Source: an uncultured Muribaculaceae bacterium
GTDB taxonomy: Bacteria > Bacteroidota > Bacteroidia > Bacteroidales > Muribaculaceae
NCBI GenBank assembly: GCA_910578395.1
Contig: CAJTPZ010000005.1
Location: forward strand, 124,001 to 188,000
Reading direction: 5' to 3'
DNA length: 64,000 nt
In this document: positions 1 to 9,193 of the stretch, in pieces
How the letters are laid out: each line of letters starts with the position of its first letter
Position numbering within the stretch: the first letter of the stretch is position 1
Translations under genes and position numbers: made by a program
The notes under the pieces: generated by a model
Seen by the model: only the letters and a program-made list of their open reading frames with translations
Database searches by the model: none
Told to the model about the DNA's origin: nothing

Positions 1-641
1 GCTATATTGTGTATGTGGTCAATCCGTCGGGAGCTACCGGTTTCGGGCAGGAGTTCTCATCGCGTCACGTCAATACTGCCGGTACTGATCCGGCCCGTGA
101 TATTATCGAGGGGACTAAGGAATTCATACGCCGTAATTCTTTTGTAGATGAGAAAAAAATCGGTTGTATAGGAGCAAGCTATGGTGGCTTCATGACCATG
201 TATCTTCAGACGGTCAGCGATCTTTTTGCAGCCGCTATATCTCATGCAGGAATAAGCGATCACACAAGTTATTGGGGAGAAGGCTATTGGGGTTATTCCT
301 ATAGTGAGACTTCGATGGCCGAAAGTTATCCATGGACAAGTCCGGATCTTTACGTGAAACAGAGTCCTCTTTATAACGCCCACAAGGTCAATACCCCGAT
401 TCTCTTTCTTCACGGTAACACCGATCCCAATGTTCCGCCGGCTGAAAGCCACCAGATGTTCACAGCGTTGAAATTGCTTGGTAAAGAGACTGCGCTTGTG
501 GAAGTTGCCGATCAGGAACACCATATACTTGATCTCGATAAACGTGAAATGTGGCAGAACACTATCTTCGCCTGGTTTGCAAAGCATCTGCAAGGCGATG
601 ATTCATGGTGGGAAGCCCTTTATCCGTCCACCTCGCTCTGA
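1..641 (+). CDS. Prolyl oligopeptidase family (S9) serine peptidase, C-terminal part
   Basis: This is the C-terminal catalytic part of an S9-family serine peptidase, of the dipeptidyl-peptidase or acylaminoacyl-peptidase type. The reading frame is open to the left edge, so the beta-propeller half lies outside the window. Visible alpha/beta-hydrolase elements are the nucleophile elbow GASYGG, the acid loop HGNTDPNVP and the catalytic histidine region EHHI near the end. Family members cleave short peptides, usually in the periplasm, but the export signal cannot be seen here. The gene ends at TGA 639-641 and is followed at once by a strong terminator. It faces the NlpE-like lipoprotein. The exact subfamily cannot be decided from this fragment. 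Confidence 0.9.
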   Translation, partial: YIVYVVNPSGATGFGQEFSSRHVNTAGTDPARDIIEGTKEFIRRNSFVDEKKIGCIGASYGGFMTMYLQTVSDLFAAAISHAGISDHTSYWGEGYWGYSYSETSMAESYPWTSPDLYVKQSPLYNAHKVNTPILFLHGNTDPNVPPAESHQMFTALKLLGKETALVEVADQEHHILDLDKREMWQNTIFAWFAKHLQGDDSWWEALYPSTSL

Positions 642-658
642 TAGATTGAAATCAGCTA

Positions 659-704
659 TAATAGAGTGTGGAGGCCGCAATTTTGCAGCCTCCACACTCT
701 ATTA
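659..704. terminator. Bidirectional Rho-independent terminator
   Basis: A perfect 17-bp inverted repeat (659-675 with 688-704) has a 12-nt loop. It lies between the stop codons of two convergent genes, the S9 peptidase and the NlpE-like lipoprotein. The AT-rich outer stem can supply U-rich tails in both directions. Confidence 0.85.
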
Positions 705-723
705 TGTTATGCTGTTGACTATG

Positions 724-1173
724 TCAGTTTTTTACTTTGACTATATCATAGTTCAGACAGCTTTCTGCTTCCTGAAGTTCGGAATTGATCATACGCAATG
801 TCGAGTCGTTTATGATTTTGAAATATTGCGGATCACTCATGTCGTCAGACTTTAGAAGATAAAAACTTATTGAGTCGTTTTTTATAAGTTCAAATTCACC
901 TTCCGATGTAAAAGTCTTGTTGTTGCCTGCTCCATCTGCATCGATGTAGGTCATTGAGAGGATGTATCCGTTTTTACCTTCATCAAGGCTGAGCGAGTAC
1001 TCTATGCCCGGACAGTCGGCTGCCGGCAGCATCCCTTTATAAGTTGTTTGACTGGATCGGGATACCGTCTGTATTTCATTGTCATTGTTGTTATCGACGG
1101 TTGCGGTAGTTTTTGACTGGCATGATCCCAGCATGGCTATTGCTGCGATTGCAGGCAGGAAATATTTTTTCAT
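724..1173 (-). CDS. NlpE-like lipoprotein
   Basis: A 149-aa exported lipoprotein: an N-terminal hydrophobic signal ends in the lipobox LGSC, so it is probably lipidated at Cys18. The mature part contains Y-x-G-x-LPAADCPGI, followed by alternating strands. This resembles the N-terminal beta-barrel domain of NlpE/CutF proteins, which in enterobacteria act in copper and surface stress sensing. Bacteroidales carry many such small NlpE_N lipoproteins whose role is unknown. It stands alone, convergent with the upstream peptidase and separated from rodA by about 150 bp. The family assignment rests on the LPAADCPG motif and general pattern. No function is claimed. Confidence 0.7.
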   Translation of the reverse strand: MKKYFLPAIAAIAMLGSCQSKTTATVDNNNDNEIQTVSRSSQTTYKGMLPAADCPGIEYSLSLDEGKNGYILSMTYIDADGAGNNKTFTSEGEFELIKNDSISFYLLKSDDMSDPQYFKIINDSTLRMINSELQEAESCLNYDIVKVKN

Positions 1174-1327
1174 GTTATCGTTACTGTTGATGTGGTTATG
1201 ACATTTAATGAACGGTTGCTGTGTATCTTTAATAACCTAAATTCCCTTATTATGTTCTGATAAGGCAACATATTATTTAATTTGCCAGCATGGGAATTGC
1301 TTATAAGGCGCTATTTTCAGAATTTGT

Positions 1328-2821
1328 TTACGAGCGTCCGCCGTGACGTTCACGACGAGCGGCGTCAATACGTAGCAGTATGAACAGCAGTATTGTAAAT
1401 CCCCAAAGCGAAGAGCCTCCGTAGCTGAAGAAAGGGAGCGGTATTCCTATTACAGGACACAGGCCTATGACCATGCCTATGTTGATACAGAAATGAAAGA
1501 TGAAATAGGAGGCCACACAATAGGCGTAGACACGTCCGAAGACTGTAGGCTGGCGCTCGGCGATAGATATGACGCGCAGTATAAGTGCAAGAAATAGAGC
1601 GAGCACGGCGACTGATCCGATGAAGCCCTCCTCTTCTCCTATGGTGCAATAGATAAAGTCGGTGTGTTGTTCTGGCACAAACTTCAGCTTGGTCTGTGTG
1701 CCTTGCAGAAAACCTTTGCCGGCAAGTCCTCCTGATCCTATGGCGATTTTAGATTGATTCACATTGTATCCCACACCACGAAGATCCTCTTCGATGCCGA
1801 GCGCTACTTTGATGCGCATCTGCTGGTGTGGTTCAAGCACATGGTTGAATACGACGCTTACCGAAAACATAAAGGCAAGAGCTGCTGCCGCTGTTCCTAT
1901 AGTGACCATGAGCTTATGGGTATAGTCGTGCATCAGCTCCAAGAGGCAATAGACACAGGCGGCTCCTATGGCTCCTATAAAGATCCATTGTCCAGGAAGA
2001 TCTGTGCCTGTGAACTCTGACAGAAGCATCGCGCCGGCTACAACGGCTATGAAACCGAGGGTGATGTTGCGTGCCAGATTATGACGGCGGCAGTTGATCC
2101 ACAGCATTCCCGACATGACAGTCATTATAAGCAGATATACAATAAACTCTCCGGTAGGAAGTCCCAGAGGTCCTGTCTCTGTGAATTTTACAGTCACTAC
2201 AAAGATTATTACACTTACGAGTGCGCCAAGAAGCACCATGCCGCTCATGCCCTCGCGGTAGAGCACAAAAAACAGCGAAAGATACACCAGTGCTGATCCT
2301 GTTTCCTTCTGGGCAAGGATGAGAACGACCGGCAGAAGTATTATCACCAGAGCCTTGACGTAGTTTATAGGCTTGGCATTGAGATGGAAATTGTAGCCGC
2401 TGAATAGTTTGGCAAGTGCGAGAGCTGTAGCGAATTTGCCGAACTCCGCTGGCTGTATGCTCATTGGCCCTATCTTGATCCATGAAAGGGACCCTTTTAT
2501 ATCATGGGCCAGCAAAGGCGTTGCAGCCAGCAATACAGCAAGTATTATATAGATAGGCCATGCGTAGGTCTCATATACTCGCCAGTCGACAAGCAGAAGC
2601 ACAAGCCCCAGAAATAGCGATAGCCCCACCCATCGCAGCTGTTTGCCGGAAAACTCATCAAATGAGAAAATAGAGGCATTGTCGAAGTCGTAGCTTGCTG
2701 CGTAGATTGAGATCGCGCCCGCTAAAACCATCAGAAGATAAATTATGACCGTCACCCAGTCAACGTGGCGGAGTGGTGACCCGTCATTGCGTTTTGTGCT
2801 GTATAATGTGCCTAAGCTCAT
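1328..2821 (-). CDS. rodA: Rod shape-determining protein RodA (SEDS glycosyltransferase)
   Basis: This is a SEDS-family polytopic membrane protein of 497 aa, longer than E. coli RodA (about 370 aa). The extra length lies in additional hydrophobic segments in the middle, as often seen in Bacteroidales. SEDS proteins polymerise lipid II into glycan strands together with a class B PBP in the elongasome. The C-terminal signature GIPLPFFSYGGSSL is present, as is the segment QPAEFGKFATAL. It is the last gene of purH-mreB-mreC-mreD-mrdA-rodA and follows mrdA after 13 bp, consistent with RodA-PBP2 pairing. The ATG at 2821 gives a cytoplasmic N-terminus before the first helix. Confidence 0.95.
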   Translation of the reverse strand: MSLGTLYSTKRNDGSPLRHVDWVTVIIYLLMVLAGAISIYAASYDFDNASIFSFDEFSGKQLRWVGLSLFLGLVLLLVDWRVYETYAWPIYIILAVLLAATPLLAHDIKGSLSWIKIGPMSIQPAEFGKFATALALAKLFSGYNFHLNAKPINYVKALVIILLPVVLILAQKETGSALVYLSLFFVLYREGMSGMVLLGALVSVIIFVVTVKFTETGPLGLPTGEFIVYLLIMTVMSGMLWINCRRHNLARNITLGFIAVVAGAMLLSEFTGTDLPGQWIFIGAIGAACVYCLLELMHDYTHKLMVTIGTAAAALAFMFSVSVVFNHVLEPHQQMRIKVALGIEEDLRGVGYNVNQSKIAIGSGGLAGKGFLQGTQTKLKFVPEQHTDFIYCTIGEEEGFIGSVAVLALFLALILRVISIAERQPTVFGRVYAYCVASYFIFHFCINIGMVIGLCPVIGIPLPFFSYGGSSLWGFTILLFILLRIDAARRERHGGRS

Positions 2822-2834
2822 CTGGTTGGCTTGA

Positions 2835-4694
2835 CTATTGCTTGGGTGAGAAAATCAGTGTGTTGGAATTGAGCATGTTATCCTCGATATATTTACGCTC
2901 GGGTGCTATTGATCCTTTGAGATAGCGTTCGATCAGCAGACTGCCTATCGGCACGCCATAGGTAGCTCCGAATCCGGCATTCTGCACATAGACACATATA
3001 GCGATTTTCGGATTGTGATATGGCGCGAAACCCAGAAATGCCGAATGATCTTTTCCGTGGGGGTTCTGTGCGGTTCCGGTTTTTCCGCACACTTCTATGT
3101 CAGGAAGGTTGGCAAGACGGCATGTGCCGCCCGTGACTGCCATGCGCATCCCTTCGGCTACTTCTTCAAAATGTCGGCGGTCGATCGTAGGATATCGTTT
3201 TGTTGTGTATATCTCAGGCAAGACTGTATCCTGAATCTCTTTTACTACATGAGGGGTTATAAACCAGCCGCGGTTGGCTATGGCTGCTCCGAGATTGGCT
3301 ATTTGCAACGGAGTCGCCAGTATCTCTCCCTGGCCGATAGATACCGAGATTATGGTGTTGGCGCTCCAGCGTCCTTCACCGTATATTTTGTTATAGTAAT
3401 TTTCGTTGGGAATAAATCCGCGACCCTCGCCTGGTAGATCCACTCCGAGTTTGTAGCCGTAGCCGAGTGAGACAAGATGTTTCTTCCATACCTCGAAGGC
3501 TGCACCGGTCGATCCATAACGTCGGCGGTTGTTGTCGAGCATCGCTTTCAGTCCCCAGCAGAAATAGGCATTGCACGATGTCTGTAGCGACGGTTTGAGC
3601 GTGATAGGCGAGCCATGGCCATGGCATCCGACCCTGAGGCCGCCCGAAATGAAGCCTCCGTAGCAAGGGTAGGCTGTGTTGAGATCAACGATATTTTCCT
3701 GCAAAAGAATTAGACCCTGTCCGGGTTTGAATGTTGATCCCGGCGGATAAGCTCCCATCAGAGCGCGGTCAAAAAGAGGCTTGTAAGGATCGTCTTTAAG
3801 CAGGGAGTAATTTTCTCCTCGCTGTCGTCCCACAAGTGCCAGAGGGTCATAGGTCGGCGATGACACCATGCACAGAATTTCGCCTGTGGCCGGTTCGATT
3901 GCCACGACTGCTCCGATCTTATTCACCATCAGGCTTTCGGCATATTGCTGTAGCTCATGGTCGAGGGCCAGCTTCAGGTTTCGTCCGCTTATAGGGGCTA
4001 TGTCGCGTGCGCCGTCCTCATAGTGTCCTTTGATGCGGCCATGTACATCCCGTATAAGTATTTCTGCTCCTTTTGTTCCGCGAAGATACTCGTCATAACT
4101 TTTCTCCACGCCAAGATCGCCTATGTAGTCTCCGCGCTGATAATATGGGTCACGTTCGATATCGCGTTGCGACACTTCTCGCAGGTTGCCGAGCACGTTG
4201 GCTGCTGTCGAGTGCTTGTATTGGCGCAGTATGCGTTTTTGTATGAAGAAACCGGGGTAGCGGTAGAGTTTTTCTTGTAGCCGTCCGTAATCCTGTGCGG
4301 AAAGATGAGTGATCAGTTTCTGTGGGGTGTAGGTTGAGTATCCGGGATTCTGCCGGGGATCTTTCATTGCCTTGAGACGGCCCATAAACTGGTCATAGGT
4401 GATATTGAGAGTATGACAGAAATCGAGAGTGTCAAACTCCTGTACGTCTCTCGGTATCATCATCACATCATAGGCAGGCTGATTGTACACGATCAGCTCG
4501 CCGTTGCGGTCATACATCAGGCCGCGTGACGGATATATGGTTTTGCGTAGAAAAGCGTTGGTATCGGCTGAAGCCTTGTAGCGTCCGTCATCGATCTGAA
4601 GGCTGTAGAGTCTTACGGCGTAGATACAGGCAATGACAAGGAGAAAACCGATGATCACCCATTTTCGTTTTTCAAGTCGGTAGTCTTTTCTCAT
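2835..4694 (-). CDS. mrdA: Penicillin-binding protein 2 (elongation transpeptidase)
   Basis: This is a class B PBP of 619 aa that cross-links peptidoglycan during rod elongation with RodA and MreBCD. One membrane anchor is seen at about residues 12-30, then a dimerisation domain beginning around the motif PSRGLMYDRNGE, then the transpeptidase domain. The active-site motifs are intact: S320-TFK, S373-C-N375 and K538-T-G540. Its position between mreD and rodA is the normal elongasome arrangement. It starts at ATG 4694, about 54 bp after mreD. Transcription is probably shared with the upstream mre genes. Confidence 0.96.
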   Translation of the reverse strand: MRKDYRLEKRKWVIIGFLLVIACIYAVRLYSLQIDDGRYKASADTNAFLRKTIYPSRGLMYDRNGELIVYNQPAYDVMMIPRDVQEFDTLDFCHTLNITYDQFMGRLKAMKDPRQNPGYSTYTPQKLITHLSAQDYGRLQEKLYRYPGFFIQKRILRQYKHSTAANVLGNLREVSQRDIERDPYYQRGDYIGDLGVEKSYDEYLRGTKGAEILIRDVHGRIKGHYEDGARDIAPISGRNLKLALDHELQQYAESLMVNKIGAVVAIEPATGEILCMVSSPTYDPLALVGRQRGENYSLLKDDPYKPLFDRALMGAYPPGSTFKPGQGLILLQENIVDLNTAYPCYGGFISGGLRVGCHGHGSPITLKPSLQTSCNAYFCWGLKAMLDNNRRRYGSTGAAFEVWKKHLVSLGYGYKLGVDLPGEGRGFIPNENYYNKIYGEGRWSANTIISVSIGQGEILATPLQIANLGAAIANRGWFITPHVVKEIQDTVLPEIYTTKRYPTIDRRHFEEVAEGMRMAVTGGTCRLANLPDIEVCGKTGTAQNPHGKDHSAFLGFAPYHNPKIAICVYVQNAGFGATYGVPIGSLLIERYLKGSIAPERKYIEDNMLNSNTLIFSPKQ

Positions 4695-4748
4695 TTTCGA
4701 TTTGGAGGGAGAGAGGGTCGAGAGTAGGAAAGTTTTTGTCGCTTGACC

Positions 4749-5273
4749 TTATTTGCGTGATCCGCTGTTGTTCCATGAAACAATACCGGCCAGTGCAAGC
4801 AACATCATGAAAGTCAGCACCGTGCTTGCAAGGATCCTGACCGACATTGTGCCGATATTGAAAAAACCGGCGGAGTCGACTGTAAAATATACCAGGCAGT
4901 AGGTCATGGTCATTGTCAGCACATATTTTGTGTAGCTCCCTGCTCCGGTCGATCTGATGGACGGGATAGGGTTGGTCATGTCCTCCTCGCGTGGCAGATA
5001 TAGCCTTAATATTGGTCGGCGAAGTCCTGATAGAATAGTACATGAAAGGGCATTAAGTCCGGCGGTGTTTGAAAACACATCTACCGACAGACCGATGAGG
5101 AAACCCAGTGTAAGAGTCCAGTTGACAGGTGTCGTTACCGGCAACGATATAATGAAGTATATGAATACAAGTGGCATTGCCATGCCGAACAGCCATATAT
5201 GGTTGAAAATAGTGACTTGGGCAAGTACCAGTACAACGAAAAGCAGCAGGAAACTTAAAAACGTTTTTGCCAT
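4749..5273 (-). CDS. mreD: Rod shape-determining protein MreD
   Basis: A 174-aa integral membrane protein with about five to six predicted helices, recognised mainly from its position between mreC and mrdA and its hydrophobic profile. MreD joins MreC and RodA/PBP2 in the elongasome. The sequence is poorly conserved across phyla, so synteny carries much of the weight. It starts 16 bp after the mreC stop, suggesting translational coupling within one transcript. Confidence 0.88.
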   Translation of the reverse strand: MAKTFLSFLLLFVVLVLAQVTIFNHIWLFGMAMPLVFIYFIISLPVTTPVNWTLTLGFLIGLSVDVFSNTAGLNALSCTILSGLRRPILRLYLPREEDMTNPIPSIRSTGAGSYTKYVLTMTMTYCLVYFTVDSAGFFNIGTMSVRILASTVLTFMMLLALAGIVSWNNSGSRK

Positions 5274-5289
5274 TTTGATATCAGGGGGA

Positions 5290-6123
5290 TCATTGCTGTT
5301 CGACTTGACGTATGTCGTCTATATCGTTGTTCTTTATGAGTCGTACGGTCGAGAGGCGGGTGAAGTCGGTAAATAGCTTTATGCGTAGTCTGAAAAAATT
5401 GTCATCGGAGTCGCGCGCCGATTCAATTACCGATCCTACCGGGATTCCTTCAGGAAAGACTGCTGAGTATCCGCTTGTGATGATTGTGTCGCCGGGCTCA
5501 AACTCAGTGTGTTTCGGTAGTTCTTCGAGCACAGCCTCACCCGCGTTATGGCCGTCCCATATAAGAGAGCCGAAAGCATCGCTTCCTTTTACCTTGCACG
5601 ATAATCTGAAATCAGGATTAAGCAGGGATATGATGCGGGCATGATGATCCGAAGTTATGTTCACGACTCCTACTACGCCGTTCTGGTCCACAACGCCCAT
5701 TTCGGGCTCGACACCGTCCAGAGCTCCTTTGTTTATGGTTATATAGTTGTAGGGGTGAGCGATGGAATTGTTGGTCACGCTTGCGATGATGAACGAGAAC
5801 GGATGCAATATTTCAGGTACTGTCATCGTATCGGCATAGACGGACTCCTGAGTCTCTTTCAGTTGTTTTCTGAGTGACAGTATCTGGTCCTCAAGCTCAG
5901 AGTTGCGTATATGGAGATCGTCGTTGATCTCACGCAGATGAAAGTATGAGGTCACATTCCTGACACCGTCGTAGACTGTCGATGCCATGATGCCGGCCGA
6001 TGTGAGATAGACGTGCCGCTGTGCCGGACTTGCCGAGTAGAGCAGATAGCAGGAAACCGCGGCGTAGAATGCAAATACTACCCACGGACTATAGCGCAGC
6101 AGAAAGTTGAATAGGTTTCTCAC
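5290..6123 (-). CDS. mreC: Rod shape-determining protein MreC
   Basis: A 277-aa bitopic protein with one N-terminal membrane helix (about residues 10-30), a predicted coiled coil (about 65-95, rich in Leu, Glu and Gln) and the periplasmic beta-barrel domain. The domain includes TINKGALDGVEPEMGVV and GDTIITSGYSAVFPEGIPVG, both typical of MreC. MreC scaffolds and activates the elongation PBP. Translation appears to begin at GTG 6123. An in-frame TGA only three codons upstream excludes an earlier start, and the next ATG would remove the membrane anchor. A 172-bp gap with a GC-rich hairpin separates it from mreB. Confidence 0.93.
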   Translation of the reverse strand: MRNLFNFLLRYSPWVVFAFYAAVSCYLLYSASPAQRHVYLTSAGIMASTVYDGVRNVTSYFHLREINDDLHIRNSELEDQILSLRKQLKETQESVYADTMTVPEILHPFSFIIASVTNNSIAHPYNYITINKGALDGVEPEMGVVDQNGVVGVVNITSDHHARIISLLNPDFRLSCKVKGSDAFGSLIWDGHNAGEAVLEELPKHTEFEPGDTIITSGYSAVFPEGIPVGSVIESARDSDDNFFRLRIKLFTDFTRLSTVRLIKNNDIDDIRQVEQQ

Positions 6124-6240
6124 GTCTTGTCACTGTTTTTTTGACAGTATGGGGTTATCTGGGAGACTTCATATGCTCTAACATCAAGATCACAGCAAAG
6201 CCGTTCCATTACAGGAGAAAACGATCATGACTAAACAATG

Positions 6241-6265
6241 CAGGGGCGTGCGATGGCACGCCCTG
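6241..6265 (-). terminator. Hairpin between mreB and mreC, possible attenuator
   Basis: GGGCGTGC (6244-6251) pairs perfectly with GCACGCCC (6256-6263) around a 4-nt loop. On the minus strand it follows mreB by about 30 nt. The downstream run is only moderately U-rich, so it may be a partial terminator or an mRNA-stabilising hairpin rather than a full stop. Confidence 0.5.
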
Positions 6266-6295
6266 ATCATTATTTCGACACGGTGTTTGTGACGT

Positions 6296-7315
6296 TTAGC
6301 GTATGAGGAATGAGAAATTGTCGATGTTTTTAAGAGCGACACCAGTGCCTCGGGCCACTGAGAGAAGCGGGTCCTCGGCTACATGGAAAAGAATGCCGAT
6401 CTTATCTGTCAGACGTTTGTCAAGACCTCTTATCAAGGCTCCGCCGCCTGCGAGCCAGATGCCGTTTTTCACTATATCGGCATAGAGTTCCGGAGGAGTG
6501 CTCTGGAGTGCTGCAAGTACTGCTGCCTCGATCTTCAGTATCGATCCTTCCATGCACTTCGATATTTCGCTGTAGCTTACCGGTATCTCTACTGGAAGGC
6601 CTGTCATCATGTGAGGGCCGTGGACTATGAAATCCTCAGGCGGATTGTCAAGATGTGTCAGTGCCGATCCTACGGCCATTTTGATCTGTTCGGCGGTGCG
6701 CTCGCCCACATTCACGCTATGTACCTGCTTCATGTGGTTCACGATATCCTCTGTCAGGTCATCGCCGGCTACATTGATGCTTTTGTTGCTGACGATGCCG
6801 CCGAGCGAGATCACGGCAATCTCGGTTGTGCCGCCACCTATGTCGACAACCATGTTACCTTCGGCGGCCTGTACGTCAAGCCCGATGCCGAGAGCGGCAG
6901 CCATAGGCTCGTAGATCATATAGACATCGCGTCCGTTGGCTTGTTCCGATGAGTCGCGCACAGCACGTATCTCGACTTCGGTCGAGCCCGAAGGGATGCC
7001 TACCACCATGCGCAGCGACGGTGAGAACCAGTTGCTGCGTGAGCTTGCCATCTTCACCAGGCCGCGTATCATGAGCTCTGCCGCATTGAAGTCGGCTATC
7101 ACACCTTTACGCAGCGGACGTATGGTCTGGATGTTGGGATGTTCCTTTCCCTGCATCTCCTGAGCTTTTTTGCCGACAGCGATCAGCTTGCCGGTGCTCC
7201 GCTCGAGTGCCACAATCGACGGCTCGTCTATGACGATCTTGTCGTTGTGGATTATTATCGTGTTGGCCGTACCGAGGTCAACAGCGATTTCCTTTGTGAG
7301 AGAGAACAGTCTCAT
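6296..7315 (-). CDS. mreB: Rod shape-determining protein MreB (bacterial actin)
   Basis: A 339-aa actin-like ATPase that forms membrane-bound filaments orienting cell-wall synthesis. The phosphate-1 loop is at the N-terminus (AVDLGTANT), phosphate-2 is VVDIGGGTTEIAVIS, and the adenosine motif is GIWLAGGGALIRGL. Length and motif order fit MreB exactly. It follows purH after 41 bp and leads the mre genes. The hairpin after it suggests that MreB could be made in excess of MreC and MreD, as filament stoichiometry would require; that is inference. Confidence 0.97.
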   Translation of the reverse strand: MRLFSLTKEIAVDLGTANTIIIHNDKIVIDEPSIVALERSTGKLIAVGKKAQEMQGKEHPNIQTIRPLRKGVIADFNAAELMIRGLVKMASSRSNWFSPSLRMVVGIPSGSTEVEIRAVRDSSEQANGRDVYMIYEPMAAALGIGLDVQAAEGNMVVDIGGGTTEIAVISLGGIVSNKSINVAGDDLTEDIVNHMKQVHSVNVGERTAEQIKMAVGSALTHLDNPPEDFIVHGPHMMTGLPVEIPVSYSEISKCMEGSILKIEAAVLAALQSTPPELYADIVKNGIWLAGGGALIRGLDKRLTDKIGILFHVAEDPLLSVARGTGVALKNIDNFSFLIR

Positions 7316-7356
7316 TGGGTTTCAAGAATTGTAAAATTTTAGGAGTGGAGGATTTT

Positions 7357-8895
7357 TTAGTGACGGAAGTGGCGGAAGCCGGTCATGGCCATTGCCATGT
7401 CGTTGTTGTCGCACCAGTCGACCGACTCTTGGTCACGTATTGATCCTCCGGGGTGAACGACCGCCTTGATGCCGGCCTCACCGGCGATCTGAACGCAGTC
7501 GGGGAATGGGAAGAATGCGTCTGAGGCCATTACTGCGCCATTTAGGTCAACCCCGAATGTACCGGCTTTTTCAATCGCATGTTTCAGGGCATCGACACGC
7601 GATGTCTGTCCGACACCGCTTGCAAGCAGCTGACCGTTCTTTGCGAGTACTATTGCGTTGCTTTTTGAGTGCTTTACAAGTTTGACAGCAAAGATCAAAT
7701 CAGATATTTCAGTATCGGTAAGAGCTTTTTTGCTTACCTGACGCATGTCGGCTTCTGTCTCGCTCTTGGTATCGCGGTCTTGCACCAGATAACCGTTCAG
7801 GCATGAACGTACCTGTTTGCCTGTGCCGAGAGGCTGTTTCTGCACCAGTATGATGCGGTTCTTCTTGCGTCGGAGTATCTCAAGCGCCTCGTCGGTATAT
7901 GAGGGAGCTATCACAACCTCGAAGAAAATTTTGTCCATTCCCTCGGCAGTAGCCGCATCGATCTCGCGGTTTGCGACGATTATACCGCCGAATGCCGATA
8001 CCGGATCTCCGGCAAGGGCTGCCTCCCAGGCTTCGGTGAGGGTTGGACGCTCTGCACATCCGCAGGCGTTGTTGTGTTTCAGCACTGCTACTGTCGGCTG
8101 CTCGGTGAAATCTGCTATGAGACCTACTGCAGCGTCAATGTCGAGAAGGTTGTTGTATGAAATTTCCTTGCCGTGTATCTGGCTGAACATTGAATCGAAG
8201 TCACCGAAAAAGTAACCTTTCTGATGGGGATTTTCTCCGTAACGCATCGGCTTGCAGCCGTTGGCGGTTATGCGGAGCGCTGTCGATGACGGTTCGGATG
8301 TTTCGTCAAACCAGCCGAAAATCGCACTGTCGTAGGCCGATGATACGCCGAAGGCCTGACGTGCGAAGTCGCGGCGCTCTCCGATTGTTGTCGAGGCACC
8401 GTTGCGCTTCAGTATGTCGCGGAGCGGAGCGTACTGCGCTTTGGAGGCTACGATCACCACATCCTTGAAATTCTTTGCAGCGGCGCGTATCAGCGAGATA
8501 CCGCCTATGTCTATCTTCTCTATGATGTCCTCGGCCGAAGCGCCTGAAGCTACAGTGTCCTCAAAGGGATAGAGATCCACGATTACAAGATCGATTTCCG
8601 GAATCTCGTAGGTAGCGGTCTGCTCGCGGTCTCCGGCAAGGTCGCGACGAGAGAGTATACCGCCGAATACCTTGGGGTGAAGAGTTTTCACACGTCCTCC
8701 GAGAATCGAGGGGTAGCCTGTCAGATCCTCTACTGCATCACAGGGTATACCCAGCGACTCGATGAAAGTGCGTGTGCCGCCGGTGGAGAGGAAACGCACT
8801 CCGTCGGCGTGAAGAAGTTTGATTATTTCATCAAGGCCATCCTTGTGATATACCGATACCAGGGCTGTCTTTATTTTCTTGACTTCGTCTGACAT
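7357..8895 (-). CDS. purH: Bifunctional AICAR formyltransferase / IMP cyclohydrolase
   Basis: PurH catalyses the last two steps of de novo purine synthesis, formylation of AICAR and ring closure to IMP, in the cytosol. The 512-aa length matches the family. The N-terminal IMP cyclohydrolase (MGS-like) domain begins ALVSVYHKDGLDEI and includes LSTGGTRTFIE. The C-terminal transformylase domain has the conserved KHNNACG region and ends with VVHPGGSIRDQESVDWC. It is the first gene of the minus-strand run into mreB, a neighbourhood common in Bacteroidales. It is divergent from cydA across 298 bp. Confidence 0.97.
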   Translation of the reverse strand: MSDEVKKIKTALVSVYHKDGLDEIIKLLHADGVRFLSTGGTRTFIESLGIPCDAVEDLTGYPSILGGRVKTLHPKVFGGILSRRDLAGDREQTATYEIPEIDLVIVDLYPFEDTVASGASAEDIIEKIDIGGISLIRAAAKNFKDVVIVASKAQYAPLRDILKRNGASTTIGERRDFARQAFGVSSAYDSAIFGWFDETSEPSSTALRITANGCKPMRYGENPHQKGYFFGDFDSMFSQIHGKEISYNNLLDIDAAVGLIADFTEQPTVAVLKHNNACGCAERPTLTEAWEAALAGDPVSAFGGIIVANREIDAATAEGMDKIFFEVVIAPSYTDEALEILRRKKNRIILVQKQPLGTGKQVRSCLNGYLVQDRDTKSETEADMRQVSKKALTDTEISDLIFAVKLVKHSKSNAIVLAKNGQLLASGVGQTSRVDALKHAIEKAGTFGVDLNGAVMASDAFFPFPDCVQIAGEAGIKAVVHPGGSIRDQESVDWCDNNDMAMAMTGFRHFRH

Positions 8896-9193
8896 ATTGT
8901 TTTGAAGAAGATATTTGGGTTTGCTGTTTGATTCTCAGATTCTTGGTTGGGCTGTATGCCTGACCTCTGTTTATGAGTGCAAAGATACTCAGAAAAATCC
9001 GATTATCTATGTGTTAAATGACATTCATTTATCAGTTGATAGAATTTTTTTGAAATCTTTTTCCAAGCGTCTGGATATTCGTGTTGAATAATCATGGCAG
9101 AGAAGACTTGTGAAACATTTTATGTGAATATTTGTTTATGATTTATAAACTCTTTTGTAGATTTGTCCGTTAACTAAAGTTTATCATGGCACC
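8896..9193. promoter_or_regulatory. Divergent intergenic region, purH / cydAB, with cydA promoter
   Basis: On the plus strand, TAGATTTG at 9158-9165 matches the Bacteroides -7 consensus TAnnTTTG exactly. A TTTG at 9131-9134 could serve as -33, although the 23-nt spacing is slightly long. This predicts transcription starting near 9172 and a short leader for cydA. No comparably clear element was found for purH, and no small gene is visible here. Confidence 0.5.

Noticed and set aside
57..593. 178-aa open frame on the minus strand inside the S9 peptidase gene
   Set aside because: It is antisense to a well-supported catalytic domain and has no recognisable protein features.
1241..1297. Inverted repeat AATTCCC / GGGAATT with 43-bp spacing between rodA and the NlpE-like gene
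   Set aside because: The arms are short, the spacing is large and there is no U-tract, so neither terminator nor operator could be supported.
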